Source: Echinostoma caproni
Taxonomy: Eukaryota > Platyhelminthes > Trematoda > Plagiorchiida > Echinostomatidae
Direction of reading: 5' to 3'
DNA: 64,000 nt
Assembly (NCBI GenBank): GCA_900618425.1
Contig: UZAN01039372.1
Location: forward strand, 206,471-270,470
The position numbers and the translations under genes were made by a program. The notes under the pieces are model-generated. The model searched no databases. It was not told the DNA's origin and saw nothing but the letters and a program-made list of their open reading frames with translations. Position 1 is the stretch's first letter, and each line of letters starts with the position of its first letter. Positions 12,773-25,072 of this stretch are shown piece by piece.

Positions 12773-15700
12773 ATCTGTTGAATAACTGAGGGTCTATTAC
12801 TGTTTGAATCATGCAAAAGCTTACTCACATTGAAAATCAAAAAAAACTATGTGAGCAACTAAAGTATAAAATCTTTTTAAATACTTGAAATACATGCTTT
12901 TAGTCTTCTAGACTAAGAATCACGAAAAGATTTCTAGTTAAACACTGCACAGGATGAAATATTAAGTTGATCAGGCGATGAGCAAGCAGTTATGCTCATC
13001 AAAATACCGGTGCAATGGTTTGTATCTTTTTATTGTTATTTATCTGTCTCATCTTCAAAAAAACCTCAAGTAGCCTTGAACTAACGGCCACATATGTCGC
13101 AAGCGTTTTTTTAACTCAGAGATAACAGCGCAATGAAATATTTGTAAATATTTAGTTGAGACTTGACATCACTTCCATAATGATCGAATCATCGTCCGTT
13201 ACTTCTGATTACAATCTAACGTAGTGCAACGTCATCAAGATAAGTCACTGTGATATTATAGGATTCTATAGGCAACTGAAGGAAACAGTGCTGTCCAGAA
13301 ACACTGTAAACTGTTGGCGTTGAATAAAGCGTAGCATGATATCCCCGTAGGCAACGTAGAAAACGGTGTTCACAACGAGATTCATCTTTAATATGTCGCA
13401 TACAGCGGTGAATTATGCAAGGCGATCCTGGTACAGACATCTGATTGACTGTTGGAAGCTCAGTTAATAACGATGAACGAGGCGAGAAAGTGTATCTTAT
13501 ATAGCTTCATCTCGCTTTCTCACCTTAGCTCAAAATTTTCATCAAAATTTTGATCAGCACGACTCTACGTTATTTCATTTGACTTTTGTCCTCTCACCTC
13601 TTCCACTATTCTAGCATTGACTACGGCCAGGCAGCTTGCTCCGCTGGCTCGCCTCTGTCATCGTTATAAAGTGAGCTGAGCCAATTGCATACCTGTACTA
13701 TGATCGCTTTATGTGCGTCACCGCCTGATGGTATAGATCGAAAAGGACTTTCTTTGCCAATACCGTTTTCTCAAACTGAGTATTTTTAGATTTGACGTTT
13801 TTGAAGTGTTTGAATATTTTTCTAAAGAATTGATAAAAATGACTAGATAGAGAACGAATTATGCATGCTAGTCTCCGAAGTTGACTTTACGTCCTAAGTT
13901 GGAGACTGTATTTTGTGGAGAGCCAAACATCACCAAAAAGAGAAATGAAATTTTTATATTCAAAATAAACCCTGGGCATGGGTTGTAGTCTCTAAATAAC
14001 TATCATCACTTGTCATTTTATGCAGGTTTAAAATTGTCTTGCGACTATTATTACATATTGGTTGTCATCCCCTCCGTACACTCAGACTCGCTCACTGACC
14101 TTAGAATGTTGCCGTCATTTGACAGATGCCAATTAGTTGATAAGGAGCGGTGAAATTCAATCAAATCCAGTCGTTGATCAGAAATATAACAAAATGACAT
14201 ACCCCCCACCTCCTGCAATGAGCTTTTCAGATGGAGCCAGAAAATCTTGATCCTAAGCCACCAAATCACTTGAAGTAGACAAACGTCTTGCGATAGTTAT
14301 TATTTTGACCAAATTGACGAGATTAATTAATATGACCTGAACTTCAAAGTGGTGTGCCAAAGTTGTAAGATCTATCCGATAGGATATAGGTTGCTAAAAA
14401 TCTGTAGACTTCATAAACCCGGTTGTAAAGGAGATAAACAGGCTTGTCTTGGCGAATCTAGTATTACTGTACCCATAAGCAAATCGAATTGCTTGTACTA
14501 TGGTATGCTCGGTGCATTGCGGAGACCAAAGATGATGCTAAACATGTCAAACACATGTATTCCCTGTGGACTGTGTATGTTAAAAACTCGAGTAAGGAGA
14601 GCGTTACAGCAGCCTCAGCAACGAATGATCTGGTGGACGACATGTACCATATCAAATAATAAGCGGAGTATCAGAGCTTTTCTTAGTTTCTCAAAAGAGA
14701 ACAATAAGTAATTCTGCTAATAAAAAGGCATGATCCACTGAGATTACACATTTAGACAGCAACAGACGAATCTGGCGTAAAACGTCTCAAAATCATTCAG
14801 AATGGGTAAAGTAGTGATGACTTATTTACAAAATGAGAATCACGGCAACATGATATTCAACGGAATGCAAATGATACTGCTTACAGACTGTGGATTCATC
14901 AGCGATCAACCTTCTGCACTGCAAAAATGTTAAACCGGTACAGCGGCACATGTCATTCGCTATGGAGTAATCACTTGCCTGTAAGTTGAACCCCTTGAAT
15001 TCATCAAAATTATTGATTTTTTGATTTCCTTAGGACTTTGTGTGCTGAAAGAGAAAGATGAGAAAAAATTGCTTCTTTAATGGGTTTCCGAATGAATCTA
15101 TGGATTGTGCTCAAACGTGTGTTTTATATACCATAGAGACTAGTGTGCCTTTCGTGTGCAGGTCGTTTCACTTTTTGAGCTCCTCTTGTCTACAATTTAC
15201 TTGCTAAAATATTGTATTCTGAGATACTAGCAACCTATTTGATTCAGTGAATATTGTGCAAACTGATTTCCGTATCCGACTAAATACATGCAACCAATTT
15301 TAAAGGATCGCATGTTTTCCTATTCATCCTTCCTATTCTGTCTCTCCATAGTGGATTATTTCGAAGCTTCACAGATTTTAAGACACAACCTTTTCTACTT
15401 CGCAACTATTATACGGTCATCTCGGTGAGTATCTTTCGACGCTGAGAACCTATCAGTAGCACCAAGTCGATGCATTTGAAAAAGTAAGCATAAGGATCTT
15501 GCAAATTAATTCCTTGAATGCATGTTTTCTTTAATTCTCCCGCATATAACTCTGTAGGTTTTTATTTTGTTGTGCTTTTCCCGGCACGTTTTATTTTATC
15601 AACGCATTCACGCGCCCTTGCTGAAAATACATCCCAAATTGGAAGCCCAAATTTCATTCCTCATACAAACACCCACATAATAGATTAAAATGAGTGCACC

Positions 15701-15928
15701 CCAAGATCTGACCAATCGGAACAGTGTCTCATTATCGTGGTCAACCAAAATGTTCGTGACTATTCATTGCCAAAAACAGCTTTGTTGAACTTTCCGTTCC
15801 TACAGACTGATTAGGTTCAATGTGTATTTGACTCTGATACACAACACTGCGTTGTTTAGTTTCAACACGTTGTATAGTCTTGCCGTTGTTTTATGTGGTT
15901 TATGTCGAATGAATTTAAAACGCCGCTA
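12773..15928. other. Stretch without recognisable gene
   Basis: A modest inverted repeat (GCGAGAAAG with CTTTCTC) lies at about 13,478-13,522. The region is otherwise unremarkable. The 120-codon plus frame at 14,349-14,711 has an opposing minus frame and no motif. Confidence 0.35.
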
Positions 15929-16180
15929 GAAGTCAAAGTTGCATTATGGACAGTAATTACAAGCTCATTCTTCTTTTGCCCTCGTGGGATGTTTACACCA
16001 TTGAATCTGTTCCAGGCAAAATTTATAAGTGGCACATAGTGTGCCGGGTAAGGAGATAACAAGTAGCTTGGCCTTCAACTATTTTGGGTTTCATTAGTGT
16101 TGGAATATGAAGTGGGTTTAGGTGTAATCAAGTTTGAGTTTCGAAGATTCAATAGTTAGCGCACAAACGACGTGAATTCT
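15929..16180 (-). mobile_element. CR1/Jockey-group LINE, 3'-terminal relic
   Basis: Homologous to the 3' ends of the LINE copies at 30,380-30,833 (+) and 53,028-54,510 (-). Shared items are the terminal stretch before the tail (SLLSPYPAHYVPL-like), a wobbling block around GVNIPRGQKKNELV, and the CATAATGCAACTTTGACTT tail region. At its upstream end it also shares the block reading gcacaaacgacgtgaattc on the plus strand. Only about 250 bp survive, with no intact domain. Confidence 0.6.
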
Positions 16181-16984
16181 AAATACTAGCAATCAGTATC
16201 CACCAGCCGTTGATAAAGAGGAGAAGATGGCAACAAAAAAAACACTGAGTTGAGAGACACGATGCATTAAATTTGCAATGAGTCCACTTGAACAGTATTA
16301 CTTGGTTTGATAACGAAGCGATGCGAGATAGATTATTCCAAATTAATCAAGGTTGCACTAAAAGAATGCAGCAAGAACGATCTTGTAATCTGAGTCAAGT
16401 TAGACGCTGGAACACTTCCGCGTAAACACTTAGATGTGGACAAGAAGAACCAGCCGATTCATGGCTTTCCTGTTTATTTTGTGCGTACCCACCGGTAAAC
16501 AACTTCTTCCACACTCCGTATTTCTATGAAACAGTCAGCATACTTTTTGGACAGAATTTATTGTCTTTATGTTCGTTTCATGTAGCTCAATGAAGATATT
16601 TGATAGTATTCTTGTTTCATTGATTTTTAGTGCTAATCTTCAACGAGTGAATGATGTTTTACTCTTTTTATTGCAATAAATAGTTATACGGTCAACTGCC
16701 TGAAAAGAAGGAGGATTTGGCAAACGACTGTCAAATGACGCAAAAGTGATGAATGGTGCACCGGTCGGCTGAACTTTGAAAAGCCCGATGATTCAGTAAA
16801 ATATTCCTCACGATTAATTCTGGTGATAAATTCCAATACTGTTTGGAAAAGACCTTGTCAAGTCCCCTTGGAAACTAGAAGATTGTTGTCAATCGTTAGT
16901 ATTACAAACGTTATGTAGGAGTCTGTTTGAACCTAAACTGTTGAACTGTCGAAAAACAAGAAACGATGCTATGCTTGTGAATCT
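16181..16984. other. Stretch without recognisable gene
   Basis: No motif, exon chain or repeat relationship recognised. Confidence 0.35.
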
Positions 16985-17115
16985 GTCGGAAATACACATC
17001 TTCATGTGGGTCGATGGATTCGCACTGTTGATGAGATCCAATCAAGTCGAAACATCTGTAAAGTGCTTACTACCTTTTCAGTTCACGCTTTATTCGCTCT
17101 ATACAGAAGAAAATC
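16985..17115 (+). repeat. SINE family 2, 3' part
   Basis: Contains the family-2 blocks GTCGATGGATTCGCACTG, a GATGAGATCCAATCAAGTCG variant and TTCAGTTCACGCTTTATTCG, matching the 3' halves of the copies at 49.2-49.6, 52.2-52.7 and 58.3-58.6 kb. The Pol III boxes are missing here. Confidence 0.55.
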
Positions 17116-17259
17116 AAATACTTCTTCTTGATCATTTTCACTATATTATTGACGTCGCCAAATATCGTATAACTGTGATTAAGTAAAATTATTTCTTAGA
17201 ATCAATCAGTACTTCGGTTTATCGTGAATGTTATAGTGTTAATAACACAGCGATGTCGG

Positions 17260-17320
17260 TAGAGAATTATATTCGCCGACGTTTCGGTTACCGTGGGTAA
17301 CCTTTCTCAAGACAGTTTTT
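17260..17320 (-). ncRNA. Solo hammerhead-ribozyme-like motif from a PLE terminus
   Basis: Minus strand: TTGAGAA, then a perfect 7-bp hairpin (GGTTACC, loop CAC, GGTAACC at 17,286-17,302), then GAAAC. This is the order of a hammerhead core: CUGAUGA-like strand, stem II, GAAA, stem III, cleavage site. Positions corresponding to C3 and G8 are T and A, a swap that keeps that pair. It resembles the cores in both PLEs below, so it is probably a solo PLE terminal repeat. Stem I is weak, so cleavage activity is doubtful. Confidence 0.45.
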
Positions 17321-17349
17321 TCAATCAATTCCAGTTTCTTCTAAAAATT

Positions 17350-20300
17350 GTTTAAGGTAAAAAACGTGTGATTAATTTACTGCTCAAATTTAAGAACTCT
17401 AATTGGCCTAACATTTATTTTGTTGGCTTCTGATCACCTCTAATATCCGAGAATGCATCGATATATATTGGATTTTTATGTTCATGTACATGTAGTTTGT
17501 TTGTCAACTTTCTTTAAATAAGAGTAAACATCACCAGAAGTCAACAAACACTCGCAGGTGTAAGGATGCCCAAATGGTAGAACACACCCGCGAAGGTTGT
17601 TTTCCGAGGTTTGACGATTTCATTCAAATGGGAAATGACTTTGTCAAAGAAGGATATGCACTAGAATGTTTGGCCAGTTTGTGTTTTAATCGAGCAACTA
17701 CATAAACACAAGCGCCAATTTCCGCTCCATTGGACTGATGATCGACCCGGTTAACAAACACGCACTTGACAATAAATACATACGATCAAATACACTGTAC
17801 CAGCCCCAGTAACCTTTGATCTTGACATGCCTTCCTGAGCAGTTTTCCTCATGCGCTTTTCGTTTATATTTGAGTGCTCGGCCAGGATTTTTGCTTGCGC
17901 TTGTCCTACTGCCCTGAATGTAGACGAAGTTTACACACCTACACTTACATATTTTGTTTCTTTTGCAATTGTGTGCTCAACAATCATCAATAAAACTTTG
18001 CCTGGTCTGAGTTTGAGAATGGATAACAAGCATAACACGCACTGCCAACGAGTCCCACCACGAACAGGACAGCGGTCTATTGTTTGCTCTGACTGCCAAC
18101 ACCGATCACAAATTCAGGCTATCAAAAAGAAGAATTAAATAAAATGACGGTACAGTTAGGTACATCTTGAACACATTAGTTCTAGCAACTTAGTTGTTCA
18201 TGCAAACCAATAGAAGTTGCCAAGATCACCGGATTTTATCAGAAGTTGCTGTTGTTTGTGCAAGGAACGTCGAAACGTAATCGGAGATATATCGCTAGAA
18301 AAGTACCAAATACCGATGAAATGATTTATTCACATGGCTACTATGGTTTTACACAATACATGAATAGAATACATTACGAACCATATCTGAGACAATTATC
18401 GAACAGGTACAAACCTATTTAGCATACATGCAAAAATGGCCTCATCAGAATCACCGTTTCGTTGACACACAGTGAAAAAAATTCTAATTAGTGCGTAGTG
18501 TTACATAAATGTGACCTATATTTGTCATGGTTGAGGCTCCCACGTTTCTTGTCGTATATTACCGAGAAACATGACGGTAACTAATTCTTCATGCACCACT
18601 AATAAATCTACTGAACGATTGCAGCTTTATTTATTTATCCATAGTGTTTTTGTTGTTGTTGTTGTTGTATGTACAAACCGATATGGGAATAAACGGGTGC
18701 AAAAATACAAATACGCACTAACCGCTACCACTTCAACCCAAATCCACTCGCCGCCCCCCAACCATGACACTTCCTGGCTCTCCGGTCCACCCAACTGGTT
18801 ATCTGGCCAAATGGCCATGCATGCATTCATCTGTTTGGCGCCTATTTTACATTCAATTTCCCCACATTCTATCCTTACTTGTCACACATACAAGGCCGAC
18901 CAACATCTAGATAGGTACCACGGCGGAAACAAAACGGTTTTAGGCATCAAACTAGGAGTGATGTTCATTCACGGAATGGCATACACATGTCCGTTCTAAG
19001 AACCTGTACAAGGTCCTAGCAATGTCATCTTTTGAGTGTTTAGGAACAATAAGACTTCGCCTACCTTTTTGCACACACACTATCTCTATCTTGCTCTCTC
19101 TCTCTCTATTTGACTTCCTCAACTTCGCTCCCTATCAGGCTCAGCCCAGCTCCCGAAAAGCGATTGAACTAGGTTACGTGCACAAGTCAAAGTTGTGCGA
19201 GGACCGGGCACGGGTTGGGGGAATTTGCCCGCTCGCGTGTGAGCATTTTAGCACGAATGTGTGGGTGTAGGAATGGGTTGAGAGGATAGGGGAAAAGTGT
19301 GTGATGACTGTACGTTAGTGAATTAAGTGATACCCGCATCCATGTGCCGACATTCAGGTGTCCGTTTTCGATCACATTTTCCACTGTCTTAACTACGTAG
19401 AGGACACACTCTTGTCTATCATTGACTTGTTTAGTCGGGCACCCTGAGTCACTAAATGCGTGTACACTTGCATGTTTATGCATAGTCTTTTCCGTTTCCA
19501 CTTCTTTTTTACATTCAGACTCTGTGACCTTGGACAAGTGTGTGTTTGTGTTGTTATTTTTACTTCAGTTCGTGAGCAAACACTCCCTACACACAGACAC
19601 AACAGACAGCAGAGGAACCACAGAATTAGCCCAGGTAGACACCGCTATAAGAGGTCATGATCACCACAAACGCTTGTGGTTTAAAATATGGGGTGGATCA
19701 AATGTGGCCTGTGGTTCAATGACGTAGCTTGGCGTAGCCAATTTGTGCCTTTCAAAGAGATCGGGATACACGGTACATAAACTCATTTGTTTCCATATAG
19801 GGAGGGTCAAGACCATGACCAGCCGTAGCAGAAACAACAACTATCAGTCCAATGACAACAACAACAATATCTAAAAATACTCACATAAACGCAGTCGGTC
19901 GGCTTCTTTTGTGATGAATTTTAGCGGGAGCACACTGGTCAGAAACGGATGAAGTAGGTAGGCCCAAATTGGGTGAAACAATCTTTCTGATCACGACGGG
20001 GGAATAGGATAGAACGAACCAATTGTCAAACTCAGTCGAACTATCGATGAGTAGATTAAGGTTATTCCACGTGATACAAGTTGACAGGTTATATTATCCT
20101 TCTGGCTTATCCACACCACTAGGTGACAAGCACATTATAATGAACTTATTGAGCTGAGGCCGTGTTTGTTTGTTCTTCAGTGTTTTCTTTGTTCTTGTCG
20201 GTGTGTATGTGTTTGGAACGGTGCTGTTGATCGAGGTGACTAATGGATTCCCCTCGGGAAGGTTAGAGACCATAGCTCTTTCGTTTGTTCACTGACTCCT

Positions 20301-20515
20301 GATGAAGACAATTGTTTACCGACGGGACCCATTGTACGAACAACGATTCGGCTCTAATGGACTAACGCCTGTAGTACCAGTTTCAGTCATCCGACGATGA
20401 TCCATCCTATTACAATTATGGGATTAAAAGTAATGATATTTGATTAGGTAATCGCACAATGGATTTCCAGCATCGGGGCTATTCTCAGTAGCTCTCAAGG
20501 GAAACAAGGATGAAC
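17350..20515. other. Stretch without recognisable gene; simple repeats
   Basis: Contains (TGT)n at about 18,650-18,668, a (CT)n run near 19,096-19,110 and several CA/GT-rich patches. The 142-codon plus frame at 18,571-18,999 runs through the low-complexity tract and has no motif, so it is treated as chance. Confidence 0.35.
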
Positions 20516-20590
20516 GTATATGCATGTACGCATGTGTATGTATATATGTATGTATGTATGTATGTATGTGTGTATGTGTGCGTGTATGCG
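20516..20590 (+). repeat. (TATG)n-type microsatellite
   Basis: About 75 bases of TATG/TGTG units, with five consecutive GTAT units in the centre and decayed edges. Confidence 0.85.
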
Positions 20591-20849
20591 ATAGAATCAT
20601 CACCAGAACGGTTCTATAGTTATGTCAACGCATGACAAGTAGCTCAGGAATGATGTATCCCTGGTTCGCAATGACGTTGGAAAACAATCCACTGGGTTAG
20701 AATCACTCAACTGATGTGACATTTGAACCTCAGCTTCAGCTATCAGTGGCTGTTCATTCCAACCTGGTCTTTATGATCACAATAAGATAGCCCTGTTTGT
20801 GAATACGGTTTTCAACGATCGAAATGATTTTTTCAATCAGAGTTTCAGG

Positions 20850-21388
20850 GCAATATCATGGATAGTCGCTCGACTCGCCTGCATCACTTGTTTTCAAGTG
20901 CTCAAACAACTTGATTTCAAAACTATCCTCATTTAATGTGGCAAATTAGCATCGTCCTACGAAAAACGTTACAGTCTGAACGCTTTGCATACTGATGTCA
21001 CTAAGACCTACCAGCTGGGACTCCTTGAATGATTCAATGCGAAACATGAGGAAATATTTCTTTCTGAAGGCGTGCACTATTATGTTCATCAACCGAGTTG
21101 TTCACACAGACCCAACTTCCTGGCGATTGTTGATGTTTTTTGTTTGTTCATCGTGCTAATTAACCATCGCTGATCCATTTTATAGATATTTATCGTAAGG
21201 AAAATCTTTTTATTGGGATCCTCTTCCTAGTTCCTCACCATAAAATGATCCCAGCATCTCGTGATAGAGCATCACAACTGCAGACAAACTGTCGGTTTAG
21301 GAAAGTGAGCAAAGATTATGCTACTCAGACTGATGGAATTGTGGCGCTTACGTCTGCGATGTTGAGAACTGCAACATAAAGATGAAAG
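20850..21388 (+). CDS. Candidate upstream exons of an Asp-rich-tail protein (structure unsure)
   Basis: Three reading frames here hold long open pieces, so exon choice is ambiguous. The most natural set is an opening ATG region near 20,858 (MDSRSTRLHHLFSS), a frame containing MWQISIVLRKTLQ, and one containing SMRKYFFLKACTIMF. A 32-bp GT-AG intron would join the last two in phase. A 36-bp GT-AG candidate (starting GTAAGG, ending CTAG) lies near 21,195-21,230. Alternative frames can also be joined, so no single model is asserted. No family is recognised. It could be a decayed gene or a real one with micro-introns. Confidence 0.25.
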
Positions 21389-21579
21389 CAACAAGAATAG
21401 TGAAAATAACAGCGATAACGGAGCTGATGAAGACTCTGGCGCCTCAAATGATGATGATGATGATGACGATGGTTTTAGTGGTGATTTTGATGAAAATTCC
21501 ATTGATTGGCATTCTTTATTGCTCCGTATAATTATTAATACAATAATTTCATTTTACAGATAACTTGCTTCAATCTTGA
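21389..21579 (+). CDS. Candidate 3' exons encoding an acidic Asp-rich C-terminus
   Basis: Exon 21,389-21,525 encodes a Ser/Asn/Glu-rich segment, then seven consecutive Asp, then GFSGDFDENSIDW. A 34-bp intron (21,526-21,559; donor GTATAA, acceptor TTTTACAG) joins in phase to a short last exon ending HNLLQS and a TGA at 21,577-21,579. Introns this small with consensus ends are typical of schistosome-type genes. The acidic tail suggests a disordered interaction region, which is an inference from composition only. The family is not recognised, and the Asp codons (GAT)n could inflate the coding impression. Confidence 0.35.
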
Positions 21580-23178
21580 TGATCAAAGATACTAGTCTGT
21601 CGCTTTCGCCGTTGTTTGCGTTTTTCTCTTATGCCTTATACATATATACAAAAAAACACGATACTGAGAATAATTTGCGATGTACCTTTGAATTCTTTAC
21701 CTGAAATATTTAATGTGAATATCGTACATTGAGTCACCTAGCATCAATAGATTATTCATGATATTTCGTTTGAACGCAACTTGCTGCATCTTATTTAATT
21801 TTTTGAAAACTCTCACATTTTATTATGCACTTTGTCAAATGTGTACATAGGTTATCCAGTACAGAACTTTCCGAAATACGATCAGACACAGTCCCCTTTT
21901 CGTGACTCACGGTAAAAGTATGTTGATGATAGAGATATTGAAATTAGTTGAACTGCCCAAAAATAGCGCAATATACAGGACAGTCGACCTCGGGTCATCA
22001 GGCTGACAGCGTGAACAAATGGAACAAGAAAGTGTAACAATTTGAGGCAGTTGTGCATAAATATTCTCTCGTATTGCAATAAGAAGTTAAATTCTTACAG
22101 TTATTTGATGACCTATGTTTATAGAACTGGATGTTTCCTGTGTTTGTCTGTGTGTGAGTGTAGTTTAGGGGGGAAGAGGAGAGTAGATGAACGTATTGTC
22201 TGATTGTGTGCAAGGTTGCAATTGCGCATCAAATAAATATCAAGAAAGCGTATCCGGAAGGTATTCAATATATTTTATCTTTCACTGTGATTCATATATG
22301 CATTCGAACTGATGTGACTTTGAGTTGATCTTTCAGAAACTCTTGACGGTTTTCTTTATGAAAGTGAACGAGTTGTACCCAATGGGCTGTTCTTCAGAAC
22401 ATTTCTATATATTTTATTTCAATGTAAATCAAAAATCCTTTTAGGTTTGAATAAAAAATGAGAAATTAGTTTTAATTTGAATGCGTCTCCAAAATGAAAA
22501 ATATTGAACAGGATAATTAAATTTAGGAGTTACATCACACGATAAAACGTAGTTTAACAGAAATCACAGTTTGCATTCAAGCACAGTTCCGGGCATTCAT
22601 TTTGCATTCAACACAAAAGTGATTCTGAATTCCGTTTATTCACTGTTTGGTCCAAGTGATATTCGGGGGGATTGCAGTTCAGTTCCGGTGTCCTTTATGG
22701 TTTTCCCCAGGTTTACAGGTTTCTATAGCTGTGGTCAGGTATGGCCGATCACACCGTTTAATGAGAAATACGCATAGTCAAGGAGAGAATTCAGGTTTGA
22801 CTATGTTTTAGATTGAAACGCTGCGACGACCAACCACATCGTCACTATATCCTATGTTTCCGGGGTTAATTGTTTCAATCATATTCTTCTTCATTTACTT
22901 CTGGCGACCAATGCGGACAATGTTTTTTTTAACTATGTTACGTGTGAAAATGCATGAACAAATTTTATGATTTTTGGGGGGTAGCAAAAAATCTTTAGGA
23001 AAACACAAATGGTTGAAGGAAGCACAATCTACAGGTAAATAGTTGGCTTACGGTGGATGAAAAGAAACACGATGGAGTTCATAGACCTCACTGTTATTCT
23101 CAACCACACGACACCATCATTCATTTAAATTTCTCATTATAACCATATTTTGACCCCATCTCATCATGATTGCAAAGC
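21580..23178. other. Stretch without recognisable gene
   Basis: Short open frames only. A 68-codon plus frame at 22,571-22,777 has no motif or confirmed splice sites. Confidence 0.35.
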
Positions 23179-23357
23179 AGGGTAATCCAACTGGAGGAAT
23201 CAGTTTGAATAAAACCATTCGCGAAGGAAATTTGAGAGGTGATCATCTATGTGATTCACCCCAATCGCCCACCATATATATATATATATATATATCACCT
23301 CTCAAATTTCCTTCGCGAATGGTTTTATTCAAACTGATTCCTCCAGTTGGATAACCC

Positions 23358-23358
<1 letters not shown>
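23179..23358. repeat. Near-perfect 65-bp foldback with (TA)n loop
   Basis: Left arm 23,179-23,243 and right arm 23,294-23,358 are reverse complements with one mismatch (starting AGGGTAATCCAACTGG on the left). The 50-base spacer is partly (TA)n, and a second (TA)n follows the right arm directly. The near identity implies a very young structure or an assembly or polymerase artefact. It could be a small foldback or MITE-like element, but no target-site duplication is seen. Confidence 0.85.
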
Positions 23359-23388
<30 letters not shown>

Positions 23389-23540
23389 ACCTTGTTTTCA
23401 ACACCGGATAACCATTGGATGGACAGCTCTTTCAGAGCGAGTCCAATGAAGAATCAGTGCTATGATTCGATGTTTTGTGAGTGGATTAGATGCTACTAAC
23501 CGCAGCAAACGTGACCTGATGGTCTTGGTAGAATATTTGA

Positions 23541-23615
23541 TAATAAGTAGTATGTGAATGAGTGGACCAAAATTTACCTGGAAGCATACAACCGGTTTTG
23601 CAGTTCTTGTCGCTC
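23541..23615 (+). repeat. Dispersed short repeat, family 4, copy 1
   Basis: Begins TAATAAGTAGTATGTGAATG and continues through GGAAGCATACAACCGGTTTT to a TTCTTGTC-like block. The same ordered blocks occur at 26,616-26,690 and 32,454-32,525, all on the plus strand. No Pol III box or coding capacity is seen. The class is unknown. Confidence 0.55.
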
Positions 23616-24213
23616 GTCAGGCAGCAGTAAATAGAGTTTTCGTTCTATTTGAAGAGTTGTCAGCAGTGTGTAACACACACATCCCTGCCAGGATGAGGAA
23701 CGCAACCCTTCATGTTGGGAGTCGAAAGGTATTTAATTGATGAGGAATTAACGATCTACGAAGTATTGAAACACATCCAAGATAATAAACAGCGCCTGAT
23801 GACTGTGAAAATCGAGCGGGTTATTCAAAAGATTACACACTGAGTAAATTATTGTTTAATTAATTGTTCCATATAGTTTATTGCTCATTTCGTTTTCTGT
23901 CATCCCCGAGCATTCATGGAAGCTGCTTTTTTACTCTCTTTTTCGGTTTTACCAAACCTGAACTGTCTTTTATAAGCAATATAAGGAATTTTTACTGTTA
24001 CAAAGCTTCATCTGGAAGGCCGATAGTCTATTCAATCGTATTCCACAAACAAAGGACAGGAAGATAGGATCAATACATAAATCATTTATTGTTGATCTGT
24101 ATGTATCCCTGACACACCCACACGCACACAAACAACAAAAGTGAATTACTCTCAGAAGATCATCAAATCAGAATACTACTACTCAACAACTTTTAAGTGC
24201 ATTCCGCTAATGA

Positions 24214-24543
24214 ATGAGCAGATTATGCTTTGACTATCCAGAGGAATCGTTTGCATATGAGCCTGTAAGTGTTCGTTCATTAATAGAGGTTCTGTAACAA
24301 GTGTAACCCTCATTAATCTTTTTCTGACAGTCACAAAGAGTTGATCGGACCGATTTCTTCGATCCCAGCCATGACCACAGCAATCCGAAGGCCACTGGGC
24401 ATACGACTGAGTTTCCGCCATATGATCACACGCTATTTGGACGAAATATGACCGGACTGTGGCACGGAACGTTAACATCTCATTTGACAGACTCACACGA
24501 GTGCGATCGCACTTTTCGGCGAAAGGCAAAACGATTAGGTTAA
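24214..24543 (+). CDS. Candidate two-exon coding segment, 87 codons
   Basis: An ATG at 24,214, directly after two in-frame stops, opens 17 codons (MSRLCFDYPEESFAYEP). A 66-bp intron follows (24,265-24,330; donor GTAAGTG, acceptor TTTTTCTGACAG), joining in phase 0 to 70 codons ending FRRKAKRLG and a TAA at 24,541-24,543. The second exon is rich in Asp, His and Thr, unlike chance translation of AT-rich DNA, and includes HTLFGRNMTGLWHGTLTSHL. A donor-like TTAG/GTTAAT at 24,538 could instead carry the frame into a further exon. An overlapping 131-codon minus-strand frame is regarded as its shadow. No family is recognised. Confidence 0.4.
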
Positions 24544-25072
24544 TTTGCGAACGAGCAATCGAATTAAAAGACAAGCATCAGTTTAGTAGTTACTTGCACG
24601 TATTTATCACCAGACAATGAACGAGTAAAGTAAAGAAAGTTAGGTACACTTATCAGTGTAGCAGAAAGTGAATTATTGTTCGACATGAGAGCTAAGAAAC
24701 ATTCTGTCGGAATTGAGCTGACTTCCTTCTATTCGGAATGTCGGATTCGGTTTTATTCTCCTTATTTATCCGGCTGTATAATTTAATTGTTGTGCGTAGC
24801 TTCTAACATGACTATCATTTTACACCAAAATGAACCAAAGTCCGATAATCCACTAGATCAACAATATACGTGAAGCAATTTAGAATGCACTAGAAGGATT
24901 GGAGTGAGTCCGTTTTAGGGAAGGAAAAACAAAGTGCATATTTCTGACCAACACAAAGGACACAGTCTAACGGTGCGTAAGGAGATATTTAGGCATTTTC
25001 ATCTGACTAGAAATGTCAACAAGAACACCGTCGCCCTCAATTAGTTAACATGTTCTTCAGTGTTTCCATCAG

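Noticed and set aside
18571..18999. 142-codon plus-strand frame
   Set aside because: Runs through a (TGT)n tract giving poly-Val, is Ser/Thr/His/Pro-rich with no motif, and has an overlapping minus frame. Best explained by chance in low-complexity DNA.
20934..21030. Selenocysteine-type or readthrough stop in the 20.9-kb frame
   Set aside because: An alternative splice solution avoids the in-frame stops, and no SECIS-like element was identified, so recoding is not needed.
24179..24574. 131-codon minus-strand frame
   Set aside because: Lies opposite the better supported spliced plus-strand frame (24,214-24,543), has no motif, and its composition is typical of a reverse-complement shadow.
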